A stretch of 64,000 bases of DNA from JAJEFO01 sp965208685. GTDB lineage: Bacteria; Pseudomonadota; Alphaproteobacteria; Rhodobacterales; Rhodobacteraceae. Position 1 is the first letter of the stretch. Each line of letters begins with the position of its first letter. A model generated the notes under the pieces. The model did not search any database. It had not been told where the DNA came from and worked only from the letters and a program-made list of their open reading frames with translations. The position numbers and the translations under genes were made by a program. Location of the stretch: assembly GCA_965208685.1 (NCBI GenBank), contig CBDBPL010000007.1, positions 4,030,001-4,094,000 of the forward strand. The letters are read 5' to 3'. This document shows positions 44,293 through 53,312 of the stretch, piece by piece.

Positions 44293-44631
44293 TTAGCATG
44301 CATTCTCCAGGGACATGGCCGCTGCTCGCCGCCTCGTCCAACGCGACGGGCCGTCTTGGAAGCCTGGCCTTTCCCTGACGCAAACGCCGATGTTGAACGT
44401 TCGCTCGGAACCGGACATGCTTGTGGCAAGGCGAAAGAACAGGGGCTGCATCCGGACACCGAAGCGCTCCGTCGCCTTCTGCCGCATCGTCAGCCACCTG
44501 AAGCCAACAGGCTGCAAGGGGCACAACCTTCTTGGCGCAATGCAGGCCGCACTCACGACCAATGCCGCAAGGACGATCGAAATCCAGCCGCCAAAGCACG
44601 TCAGCAGTGGTCCGGGCAATGTTTCTTGCAT
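44293..44631 (-). CDS. Possible small membrane or lipid-anchored protein
   Basis: This frame starts 16 bases after the stop of the inverse autotransporter gene. It has one hydrophobic stretch (WISIVLAALVVSAACIA) followed by 80 basic residues of no recognised family. The ribosome site is poor. It may be a real co-transcribed gene or chance; the location and the hydrophobic start are the only support. Confidence 0.25.
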   Translation of the reverse strand: MQETLPGPLLTCFGGWISIVLAALVVSAACIAPRRLCPLQPVGFRWLTMRQKATERFGVRMQPLFFRLATSMSGSERTFNIGVCVRERPGFQDGPSRWTRRRAAAMSLENAC

Positions 44632-44647
44632 CGGTTTGCAATCACCG

Positions 44648-46009
44648 TCAGTCGGCCAGCGAGACCTCGACGGAAAGGGTTCTGGCGGACTGCATGTCCG
44701 AATTGTGCAGAAGCTGGAACCATGCATCCGCGCTCGCCTCGCCCTGCGAAATCGTCACGTCTTGCGGCTCATCGACAAAGTCCTCGCCGGGCACTGCCGG
44801 ATCTGCGCCGCTTCCCGGCACGAGCCGCACGACCAGCTGCAGGTCTGCCGAGAGCGGTTCGGGAACGGAGACCCTTACCCCTATGCGGCTTCCGGACGTA
44901 GCATCGTCTTGAAGGAACTCGGCCGTCACGCTCTCCAGCAGCGTGACGGCATCGGCGCTGGCCGTCGCGTCCTTGAGTGCCGCACTGCGGACCACTGTCA
45001 CCACGGCTCGTTCCAGCGTCGCGATGCGGCCCGCTGTCGTGATCGGCGCCCACGGATCCGGCGACGTCTCGGCGTTCCCCGCGATGCCCAGCCCTTCCCA
45101 GCGGGGCCGGGACGAATTGCTCCGGTCATTGCCAAACGGAATGCGGAACGCGACTGAAACGCGGGGACCGTCCTCGATCGATCCCGACCCGACGTAATTG
45201 GTCTCGTAGCCGACCCCGAATCTCATCCACGGATGAGGTCGCCAGCCGACTCCGAGCCGGGCATTCCATGCGTGACCGCTGTCGTCATCCCAGCGTCCCA
45301 TGGCCGCGTCAGCCGAGAGGGTTGATGTCAGCGTCACGCGCGCGCCAAGCTCGGTGCCGCCGCGTGCGCGTTCCTCGTATCCCGGGCGCCCAGGTCGCCA
45401 GCCGGTTGTCGGCACGTAGTGCGAACCGTAGCCGGTGCCCCAGCGGCCCGCGTAGTCCACTCCCAGGGCGACGCGCTGATGGTCGCGCTCGAGATTCTCC
45501 TGGTACAGAAGCGAAAGTCCCGCCACGTCGGACACAGAGACCGGGAAGCGGTAGACCATGCCGAGGCGGACGTCGTTCCGGCGCGTGCCGTCGCCGCCCC
45601 GCCAGCTCGTGATGCCCGGTTGCAGGAAGAAGGCGGTTCCCGCGCCCGGTTCGTCCGTTGCAGCGCTGGCAGGACCCAGCGGCAGCACCGCGTCCAGGTC
45701 GCCTGTCAGGCCGCCGGAAGGATCGAGCGTCATGCGGCTGGAAACCTGGAAGCGTTCGCCGAACGTGAACGCGGATCGGCCTCCACGGGTCGCCAGGTGC
45801 GCAGCACGTTCGATGGCCGTGTCCGAAAGAAGACCGGCGAGGCAATGCCCGAAGCGGGCGCCGCTTGATCTGCAGCCTTCTCCTATCCGAAGGCCCCATT
45901 CCTGGAGCGGATCCGTCCCGACATCCTCCGCGTGTGCGCCATTGATGCAGACGGCCAGCACGAAAGCGCGTGCCGCAAGCGCATTGAATGCCCGTTGGGA
46001 GTACTGCAT
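44648..46009 (-). CDS. Inverse autotransporter (intimin/invasin-like) beta-domain protein
   Basis: The product is 453 residues with a signal sequence (AFVLAVCINGAHA). It has the barrel of inverse autotransporters: LDAVLPLGP and FFLQPGITSWRGGDGTRRND, VYRFPVSVSDVAGLSLLYQE and VALGVDYAGRWGTGYGSHYV, then GWRPHPWMRFGVGYETNY. The C-terminal 100 residues carry one extracellular beta domain related to Calx-beta (SVTAEFLQDDATSGSRIGVR, VPGEDFVDEPQDVTISQG). This is short for an intimin-like adhesin, which normally displays several Ig domains. It lies between two paralogous lipoprotein genes. Confidence 0.8.
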   Translation of the reverse strand: MQYSQRAFNALAARAFVLAVCINGAHAEDVGTDPLQEWGLRIGEGCRSSGARFGHCLAGLLSDTAIERAAHLATRGGRSAFTFGERFQVSSRMTLDPSGGLTGDLDAVLPLGPASAATDEPGAGTAFFLQPGITSWRGGDGTRRNDVRLGMVYRFPVSVSDVAGLSLLYQENLERDHQRVALGVDYAGRWGTGYGSHYVPTTGWRPGRPGYEERARGGTELGARVTLTSTLSADAAMGRWDDDSGHAWNARLGVGWRPHPWMRFGVGYETNYVGSGSIEDGPRVSVAFRIPFGNDRSNSSRPRWEGLGIAGNAETSPDPWAPITTAGRIATLERAVVTVVRSAALKDATASADAVTLLESVTAEFLQDDATSGSRIGVRVSVPEPLSADLQLVVRLVPGSGADPAVPGEDFVDEPQDVTISQGEASADAWFQLLHNSDMQSARTLSVEVSLAD

Positions 46010-46272
46010 GGATAGGCCCCTCTCTCACTCTGTCCGAGACGAGGCCCCGTGCGGTGAGTTATGGGGTCGGATTACATTCGCGCAAGTCCCTTGGCAACCT
46101 CTCGCGCGGCAACAGTTCAAATTCGCGACTCGCGCCGTGATTCCTTGCAAGGCGAGATGAAACCGATCCTTGGCTGCGCCTGCGCCGGCTTGCGCTTGAA
46201 TCGTGGTCACGTCTGGCATGCACTGCCCTGTGGTGCCCACGTGTCAATGGCAAGTGAATTTCCCACAATTCT

Positions 46273-46351
46273 TGGAGTGCGCCCCTGCGGTTGGACAACT
46301 TGGCGATTCAATTTTCCCCCATCCGGGGCCTTCTGCAAGGAGGTTCCATGA
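46273..46351 (+). repeat. Direct repeat copy 2, IS3-like leader
   Basis: Second copy of the 78-base element at 8295-8372, with one extra T in a T run. Here the ATGA is followed by the tail of an IS3-type transposase rather than an orfA-like start. Confidence 0.8.
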
Positions 46352-46440
46352 GCCGGCGCGGCAACCCCTATGACAATGTCCAGGCCGAAAGCTTCCTGAA
46401 GACACTGAAAGCACTTGGCCGGCGGCGGCAATCCGGCGTC
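46336..46440 (+). mobile_element. IS3-family transposase (orfB) fragment
   Basis: Codons read GGSMSRRGNPYDNVQAESFL then KTLKALGRR. The SMSR-GNPYDNA-AESF-KTLK block is diagnostic of the catalytic-domain end of IS3 orfB. It is joined upstream to the leader repeat and loses similarity after about 46430, so only about 30 codons of the gene survive. Confidence 0.75.
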
Positions 46441-46550
46441 TTCCGGCAGGATTTTCCGCCAGGCGAGCCGGATCCCCTGGGGACGCGCACAGTGCGTTCA
46501 GGACGAGACAGGCAGCGCCGGGCAGGTCGGCCGCGGATTGCTCGGTTGCT

Positions 46551-47363
46551 TCATCGGCAGGTGAATGAAACTGATCGGCTGACCGTGGGGCCGCCACGTT
46601 GCGAGACGTTGGTCGTGATCGACACGCTGCCGTTGTAGCCACTCTGGCAGCGGAACCCGAGAAAGACGATGTCCGCGTAACTGGTGTAACAGCACATGCG
46701 TCCCGCTTCGACGGGATCGATGTCGAAGTTGATGCCAGACCAAGGCGCTCCGTCGGGTTCCGTTGTCATGCGCATGGAGGCTTCCCGGTCGCTCCGGCGC
46801 CCCAGCGTGATCCGAATTCCCGTCAGCCTTTTTTCGGGTTCCTGCGCCGGCGGTGAAACGGTCGCAGGTTGTTGCGCCGGTGGTGAAACGGTTGCAGGTT
46901 GTTGCGCCGACGCGGGCCTGTCCAGGCTCTCCGACACGGTCACGGAAACAGTCTGCACAGCTTCCGCAGTGCCGTCGCTGGCGGTGACCGCAACCGTCGC
47001 CGTGCCGGTCGAGACCGGCGTGAGCGTCAACGTGCTTTCGGACATGGCGACCTTCACGATGTCCGGGTGATCGGATACCGCGGAGTATGTCAGTTCGTTG
47101 CCCTCCGGATCCAGGAAGTAGGCCGCGACGTCCAAGCTTTCTGCGCCCCCTCCGGCAGTCAGCGTCTGCGCGGGGATGTCTCCCTTGGTCTCTGGAGCCT
47201 GACTTCCGGGTGGGGTGACCGTCATCTCGGGCGCACTGCCCGCGGATGGCATGCTTGCTCCTCCTGGAGAAGACGAGCCGCCACAGGACACCAGCAAAAC
47301 GGTGCAGGCCAAGGCCGTTGACATCAGCCATGCCTTCGGCGAGAGGCAGTTTCGCAACTTCAT
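46551..47363 (-). CDS. Ig/cadherin-like lipoprotein
   Basis: The product is about 270 residues. The signal (STALACTVLLVSCGG) has lipobox LVSC; the ATG at 47363 gives a proper length, while an earlier one at 47516 would add 51 residues. Domains: a short linker (APEMTVTPPG), IPAQTLTAGGGAESLDVAAY leading into an Ig/cadherin-like domain (DPEGNELTYSAVSDHPDIVK, TATVAVTASDGTAEAVQTVS), a proline-rich linker with an exact repeat (QQPATVSPPA twice), then a 90-residue C-terminal domain. A paralogue lies inverted at 43238-44063, with the inverse autotransporter between. Probably an outer-membrane surface or periplasmic protein. Confidence 0.75.
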   Translation of the reverse strand: MKLRNCLSPKAWLMSTALACTVLLVSCGGSSSPGGASMPSAGSAPEMTVTPPGSQAPETKGDIPAQTLTAGGGAESLDVAAYFLDPEGNELTYSAVSDHPDIVKVAMSESTLTLTPVSTGTATVAVTASDGTAEAVQTVSVTVSESLDRPASAQQPATVSPPAQQPATVSPPAQEPEKRLTGIRITLGRRSDREASMRMTTEPDGAPWSGINFDIDPVEAGRMCCYTSYADIVFLGFRCQSGYNGSVSITTNVSQRGGPTVSRSVSFTCR

Positions 47364-48129
47364 GGCGGAGATCCTGGCGGTGCAGCGAACGGAATTGACC
47401 ATGGAGCCTCCGGCAAGACGTATCTGGATGGGCGGATTGATCCAGCCGGGCGGGTGAAATTCGGCTGAGGTCCGGGCAATTTCGACCTGCCTAGAAAGAT
47501 CGAAGTGCGATTGCAACTAGGTTCCTGGCTGCAATCCATGTCATCGATCCCGGAAAGAGACGCCGAATGATTTCCGCCCTCTCCGCAAGTCCTCTCTTGT
47601 CCACGCCAGCTTTCGGCCAGTGTTCACAGCCTGTCACGATCTGACATGACAACCACGTTCGATTCTCGGCCTGTTCGAGAACTGAGCGACGAACGCAGCA
47701 GCGAGTCCCATTCCGAATGCACCGACCGAATCGAGGATCGCTACCTTGCTGATCATGAAGGATGCGTGGACAGTAGCGCACGATGTTGCATCGCGTTGCA
47801 TGTCTGCGCGGCGGTGCAAGCATTCATTGAGCGTTCCGTTGATCAAGACGGGCCAATGGACTCTTGCAATGGAGGCCGGGATGCCGAACCTGAAATACCA
47901 GAACACACTGCCAGCCCCTGTACGTGCGCATCGCGATCGCCACGCGATTCCTTCAGTGCGGAATGCATCCGTTCCGCGCTTGAGCACTGCCCGCAGCGAA
48001 CGCCAACGGGATCGACATGACCCGCCGCCATCCGAGGGTCCACGCAAATGGTGCGCAAGCCAGAAGGCCAACGCAAACGGACAACACGAGCTTCCGGAGA
48101 AAGTGCCGCCACCAATCCCATGCCTTCGC
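47364..48129. other. About 770 bases without a supportable gene
   Basis: This lies between divergently transcribed lipoprotein genes, so both promoters should be here. Long frames exist on both strands but show no domain or signal. Confidence 0.4.
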
Positions 48130-49629
48130 GTGCCCAGGATTGAGAATGAAACGGCCAGTCCCGAGACCGGCCCGCGCCGATCGAGGGGCGGACAGGGATC
48201 ACCCTGGGCAGCCCCCCTCCTGATCGGCCTGACGTCGCTCCTGGCATCATGCGGCGGCAAGAACGGGCCGGAAGTCAGGGACGATCGAGGACTCCCATTG
48301 CAAACGGCCGTGCATGCACATCAGGCACCGCTGGTCGACCTCGGCGACAGGCTGCACGTGGGAGCCGACGTTGCCGCCGCAGACGACGACCTGCCGGTTG
48401 TTGCCGTCCACGGAAGCGCCGACGTGTCGCACGGGACGGTCCGCGACGGCATAGGTGCCGCGGAGATCATTGCCTACCTGCGGGCGGATGCCGCCTCGTA
48501 CCTCTACCCTGACGACGACGCGATGACCTCCGATCCGTTCCTGTCCGACGGTCTCGTCTTCCGGTTTGCCGGGGCGCCGCCAACCGTCCGCGTCGCGGCA
48601 GGCACGCCTGCCGGGTTGGTCGATGAAACCGTCCGCGTGGTACAGGCTATCAACGCGGCGCTGCCTCGACATTGGCAGCTGCAGTTCAGCCCCGAACCCG
48701 CGCCGGCCGTCACGCCGGTCCCTCCTGACGGCGAGATCCTTGTCAACTTCGCGCCGCAGGCGAACTGGCCCGCCGAATCCGTCCCGCCGGACAACCCGGA
48801 TCTCGGGCTTGCCGCGCCTGAATACGCGTTCGCGCCAACCGGAGATTCGCAGGACCCGGTTCGTCTCGAGATCGTCGCGGGCACGGTCTGGGTGGACCCC
48901 TCGCAGACCGCGGGGCTGGAACGGCTGGGCGTCATCGCGCACGAACTCATCCACCTGCTTGGACGAGGCCATGTGGATCCCGAGCGCTTCCCGCAGACGC
49001 TGATGGTGGCCGGTGGCAGCGAATCGCTGACCGAACACGTGTTGCACCTGCTTGATCGCGAGGCCCTCCACGCGGTGTACGGACGCCTGTCGGCGAGCAT
49101 CCCGCCGGATCGAATCGCGGAAGAGCTGGGCCCGTGGTCCGACACGTCCATGCACGTGCAAGGGCGATTCCGGGCAGGTGACGGGAACATTGCCTTCGGC
49201 ACAGCGCTGCGCAACGGCCTGGCACAGCCATGGGCGAACGGACCGGCTCCGGCTTCCGATCCGGGTGACAACGCCGCGCTCGCGCGCAGCGTCCGCTGGT
49301 CGGGCCGGCTGCTCGGGCTCACGCCGAGATCGGAAACCGTCGCCGGCATGGCCGAACTCGTCGTCGACTTTCCGAACATGTCGGGCTCGCTGGACTTCTC
49401 CCAACTCGAACACTGGGCCGCCGACGCGGCACCGGGTCCCGAAGGCAGCGGCACAACGTGGCGCGATGGCCAGTTGGGCTATCAGGTCAAGGTGAGGGGC
49501 AACACGTTCGTCCAGTCCGGTGGCGATGCGGGACTGGTTACCGGGGCGTTCTTCGGCACCTCCCATGAAGGCATGGGCGGCGTTCTCGTACGCGAAGACC
49601 TGAGCGCCGGATTCGGAGGCAATCGCTGA
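48130..49629 (+). CDS. Metzincin-like zinc metalloprotease lipoprotein
   Basis: The product is about 499 residues. The signal AAPLLIGLTSLLASCGG has a lipobox (LASC). The zinc site HELIHLLGRGH (residues about 271-281) is the full HExxHxxGxxH motif of metzincins. The preceding VWVDPSQTAGLERLGVIA and following PQTLMVAG fit the fold. The C-terminal 200 residues form a beta-rich domain ending VTGAFFGTSHEGMGGVLVRE, like TbpB-type barrels. The GTG at 48130 is in frame. Alternatively the ATG at 48146 (KRPVPRPARADRG) starts it and a one-base shift in the C run near 48215 restores the frame. A paralogue lies at 51529-53046. Confidence 0.75.
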   Translation: MPRIENETASPETGPRRSRGGQGSPWAAPLLIGLTSLLASCGGKNGPEVRDDRGLPLQTAVHAHQAPLVDLGDRLHVGADVAAADDDLPVVAVHGSADVSHGTVRDGIGAAEIIAYLRADAASYLYPDDDAMTSDPFLSDGLVFRFAGAPPTVRVAAGTPAGLVDETVRVVQAINAALPRHWQLQFSPEPAPAVTPVPPDGEILVNFAPQANWPAESVPPDNPDLGLAAPEYAFAPTGDSQDPVRLEIVAGTVWVDPSQTAGLERLGVIAHELIHLLGRGHVDPERFPQTLMVAGGSESLTEHVLHLLDREALHAVYGRLSASIPPDRIAEELGPWSDTSMHVQGRFRAGDGNIAFGTALRNGLAQPWANGPAPASDPGDNAALARSVRWSGRLLGLTPRSETVAGMAELVVDFPNMSGSLDFSQLEHWAADAAPGPEGSGTTWRDGQLGYQVKVRGNTFVQSGGDAGLVTGAFFGTSHEGMGGVLVREDLSAGFGGNR

Positions 49630-49641
49630 GCTCCCTGTCGG

Positions 49642-49658
49642 GTCCCGGATCGCGGGAC
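49642..49658 (+). terminator. Short hairpin after the metalloprotease gene
   Basis: Six-base arms gtcccg / cgggac, 12 bases after the stop. Short and without a T run, so only a weak candidate terminator. Confidence 0.35.
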
Positions 49659-49964
49659 ATCGGCGAGGAGGTCGAAGCCGGGGCGAATTTCAGACGTCCT
49701 GACCTCGGGAGGCGACCATAGGCTCCGAGTAGACCGCATTAGCCAGACAAAAAAGCTCCTTCGGGGACTTTGCTGATATTCTTGGCGCGTGGCGAGCTGT
49801 TAAGATTCCATGAACCACGATGCAAGCACTGAAGTCGGTGATCATGTTCCAAGAGGTATGAAAACAAGGGGTCCGTCATCAGAGCTGCCAGTGAATTCCA
49901 GGAAATGTGGTTCACGAGTGTTGCCAGCGTCAACCGTCGAGGTAAGGACGTCTGAATTTTGGTG

Positions 49965-50395
49965 CGGGCATGTCCGCGAGGCAGAGCTGCGGACAGCTTT
50001 CCGCGCGCCGCCCTTCCCTCGCGGCCGGCATGCATCCCAGTGCGCTGCGCGTGCTGTCCCGGTTCCGCAGACGCTTGACGGGAAACAGGTCGCGAGGGTC
50101 GCGTCTTGGCAGGAAGCCAAAGCCGACCCTGATGCGGGCGCGCTGTCCCGCTGGACGACCGCCGACATCCGGGATCGGATCATGGACGGCTTCGGCGTGC
50201 ACTGCACGATCAAGGGCGTGCGCCGGCTGATGCGGCGCATCGGCTTCCGGCACGTGTTCCCCCGCCCGGACCGTCCCAAGGCGAATTTCGTGGACTGTGG
50301 AAGAAATCCGCAACGGTTTCGCGAAGCTGGCGGAGGTGGTCGTTCCCGGCAGCGGGTCCGTGGAGAGTTTCTTGGTGCATCTCCAGGAAAACGTT
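49965..50395 (+). mobile_element. IS630-family transposase fragment
   Basis: Codons read GKQVARVASWQEAKADPDAG, LSRWTTADIRDRIMDGFGVH, TIKGVRRLMRRIGFRHVFPR and PDRPKA. This is the N-terminal winged helix-turn-helix of IS630-type transposases (RW-DIRD-I-FGV-----R-LLR-LGF-H--PRP-HPKA). A frameshift near 50290 carries on as VEEIRNGFAKLAEVV. The DDE catalytic domain is missing. It lies between the two metalloprotease genes. Confidence 0.72.
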
Positions 50396-51528
50396 GAACT
50401 CAACAGTTTCAGGACAAGGAGCGCATCGGACGGAACGGGATGATCTCAAGGGGCTGGGCACGGAAGGAGACGCGCCCGCGCATCGTGCGGGACTTGAGCA
50501 ATTCTTCGCAGAAGAGCGTGAGCAGCCATTGGTTGAAAATGACATGCAGCCACGGCCAAGGCATCGGCACGATCGACATTCCCTGACCAAGGCCACGGGA
50601 ACGGGCATCAGGACCACATGATCGACGGGAGGCGCCTCCGGCAATCAAATGACGTCAGAGCCGATGATCGCATGTCATGGGAACATGCGATCGCAGGCCG
50701 TCAGAATGGGAGATCACGTGTTCCCGAGTCTGCATTGCAGGGAGAGGCGGCGCGCTTCGTGCGGATCGAGCCGTCTGTTGCGGCAAGTTTCGACATCAGG
50801 CTGCGCAAGACTCTCCGTCAAACGAGGCAGGATTCTCCGTCAAGCACGCCAGCTCTTGCAATCGGTCTCAAGTCGAACTGTTTCCCGCCCCAGAAAACAG
50901 GGCTGGCTTACCAGCCGGGGACAGCCGGCAATTCGTCGCCGCGCCCGGCATGGCGCGCCCGATGTGTTCCGTGCACCGGACCCTGCGGCCGGGATGGCTG
51001 GGATGGCCGTGGAACGGATCACATGTCTTCATGAATGCATCGACAATGCCTTCCGCCCGGATCATGCCCTCGGACATGGCTTCCTGAACTTCCAGGTCAT
51101 CGGTTTCACCATTGACAAGAGATCGCTTCAGCCGGGAGTTGCATTCCTGTTCGCAGCCATGCGAATTCGCAGGGTCACTCTCGCCAGACAGGGCCTGGCC
51201 CGCTGTGCCGGCCCGCTTCCCGCATCACGCTTCGGGAACCGGTTTCCACCATCGCCGGGTCTTCGCGAAGTTCTTGATGAGGGCACGGTTCACCCCAGGG
51301 CAACATTCCCAGGTCGGGCACTGCACACGGCCAGCACGATCATCGCCATGCAGCGGTACACGTCCGTCCGTTCCCGCCAACCCTTGGACGAACACTTCGG
51401 CCGCCACGGAATTCGCCAAGGACTGGACGTTCATGTCCTGCCAACGCTGCGACGTCAGAGCCGGCTTCAGCGAATGGCAGATTGCACGGCGCACACGGGA
51501 TCGTCTTCAATGAAGGCGCGCGGGCCTG
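50396..51528. other. About 1.1 kb without a supportable gene
   Basis: Long frames are open on both strands but I find no domain, signal or good start. A minus-strand stretch at 51225-51494 (WQDMNVQSLANSVAAEVFVQ) looks protein-like, but the family is unknown. Confidence 0.4.
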
Positions 51529-53046
51529 CTACCGCGTGGCTCCAAACGCCGCCGACAGGTCGGGATGTTCCAGAACCCCGGCCGCGCCCTCGTGGCGTGC
51601 GCCCACGAATGTCCCAGTCACCATGCCAGGATCGTCCCCCGCGGCGAAGGTCGAGACGAACACTTCGGTTCCGGCTTCCGTTCTCACCCCGATGGTGTAG
51701 CCGAGATCGCCGTCGCCCCAGCGGCGTCCGCTGCCCGGCGCGCCAGGGTGCGTCTCCGGAGCCCAGGATTCGAGGTCGCTGAAATCTGCCCGGCCCTGCA
51801 GGCTCGTCATTTCGATGCCGATCTCCGCGTCTCCGGCCACCGGGCGGCCCGCGCCCGTGAAGCCCAGGAGCGACCCGATCCATGTCGCCGTGCGCTGTCC
51901 GGCAATCTCCGGGCTGTTCCGAAGGCGTGTCGCGGGTACGGGTCCCCAGGCCCAGGGCCTGCCGACGCCGTTCCGGAACCCGGCCCCGAACTGCATGGCG
52001 CCGGAATCCGTCCCGCCAAGGCCGGTCTGGCCGACAACGTGAAACCCGTCGTCTTCCCACGGTCCGAGATCGGCGACCGTCAGGTCGGAAACCCGCGTTC
52101 CGGGGGCGATCCTGATCTCCGCCAGCATTGCCTCGCCCTCCACCGTCAGCCAGAGACGGACCACGGTGTTCAGGTTGCGCGGGAGGAATGGCACGAGCAG
52201 TGCGTCCGGATACGCGTTCGGATCGACATGCGCTCCCAATCCCCAGGCATGCAGGATCTCGTGGGTGACGACGAACTCCATCCGCGCGTCACCGCGCCCA
52301 ACCGCTTCTCGGTCGATATAGGTGTACCCGCCGAGGACCCTCTGCGCCTCGCGGTCGAAATTCGACCCCCCGATCCCGAGAATGTTCTCTTCGTAATGCC
52401 CGCCTTCTTCAAGTTCCGGCCAGAGTGCCTTGCCGTCGGTGAAGTGGATGTGGATTTCGTCCTCGGGGATGTCCTCGTTGGCGAGGCGCTCGAAAAAATC
52501 GGGACCAAGCAGGATGCGGCGCTCCCAAGGCAGGCTGGTGTTTATGTTGCGCAGCGCCGCAATGGCGGCCCTCCGTTCCGAGGCGCGCGCAGTGCCGTCG
52601 ATCCGGAGGGTCTTCTGCGCCCCGAAGTCGACGAAAATCAAGTCGCCCCCGACTTCGCGACTGTGCTGAATCTGGAAGGAACGGAGAAAACGGACCACCT
52701 CCGCCGCGCTGGCGCTGCCGTCCCGGCCAAACGGATCCCGCCAGCGCCCGGAGCCGATCTCGAGCGCGCCGTGGCGGGACCGGGTTTCGAGGTCATCGAT
52801 TGCCGGTCCTTCGTTCGCAAAGGCCGGTCCGATCCCGACATGTCGGCCGCTGCCGGACACGCGGACCTCTGCCGGCAGGGGCTTGGCCAAGGGGTGAGGC
52901 GGCGGGGAGGGGATTGGCGGTGTCGGTGGCGGTAGCGGTGGCGTGGTGTTTCCACTCCCCCCGCCGCCGCAGGCAGAGAGCAGCAGTGCCGCTGCGAGGA
53001 TCGCTGCCGACAGGCCGCGTGGGAGGGTTTCACGAGGACGTCTCAT
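51529..53046 (-). CDS. Metzincin-like zinc metalloprotease lipoprotein (paralogue)
   Basis: The product is about 505 residues. The signal (GLSAAILAAALLLSACGGGG) has lipobox LSAC. A proline-rich tether (PPLPPPTPPIPSPPPHPLAK) follows. The zinc site is VTHEILHAWGLGAHVDP (residues about 260-275). The third histidine is one residue later than in the usual HExxHxxGxxH, so the exact ligand set is uncertain. The C-terminal half parallels the protein at 48130 (DLGPWEDDGFHVV, FGAGFRNGVGRPW, MVTGTFVGARHEGAAGVLEH). I chose the ATG at 53046 (ribosome site gaggaa, 9-base spacing) over the one at 53070. Confidence 0.78.
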   Translation of the reverse strand: MRRPRETLPRGLSAAILAAALLLSACGGGGSGNTTPPLPPPTPPIPSPPPHPLAKPLPAEVRVSGSGRHVGIGPAFANEGPAIDDLETRSRHGALEIGSGRWRDPFGRDGSASAAEVVRFLRSFQIQHSREVGGDLIFVDFGAQKTLRIDGTARASERRAAIAALRNINTSLPWERRILLGPDFFERLANEDIPEDEIHIHFTDGKALWPELEEGGHYEENILGIGGSNFDREAQRVLGGYTYIDREAVGRGDARMEFVVTHEILHAWGLGAHVDPNAYPDALLVPFLPRNLNTVVRLWLTVEGEAMLAEIRIAPGTRVSDLTVADLGPWEDDGFHVVGQTGLGGTDSGAMQFGAGFRNGVGRPWAWGPVPATRLRNSPEIAGQRTATWIGSLLGFTGAGRPVAGDAEIGIEMTSLQGRADFSDLESWAPETHPGAPGSGRRWGDGDLGYTIGVRTEAGTEVFVSTFAAGDDPGMVTGTFVGARHEGAAGVLEHPDLSAAFGATR

Positions 53047-53312
53047 CGCCGCAGGTTCCTCAATCGCCATGTCCCTTACCGCCGAAGGTCTTCAACAGCC
53101 CCGCGCAAAGCCGGATGCCGTCCCTTCCGGTCGCCCCGGGTGCACCGCCCTTCGCGATACCGGGGCCTGACGATCTTCACGCGCGCCGGCTGCCTACGTC
53201 AACCCGCACTTGCTGTTTTCGGGACCGATCTGGCATTGCCGCTTTCGCGGCGACCGTTCTGGCATCGGCTCGTACATGGCGTTTCCGACCACGACGACAG
53301 GACCGTCCCCGT

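Noticed and set aside
50649..51782. 377-codon plus-strand frame
   Set aside because: No domain, no signal, and its last 250 bases run antisense to the metalloprotease gene.
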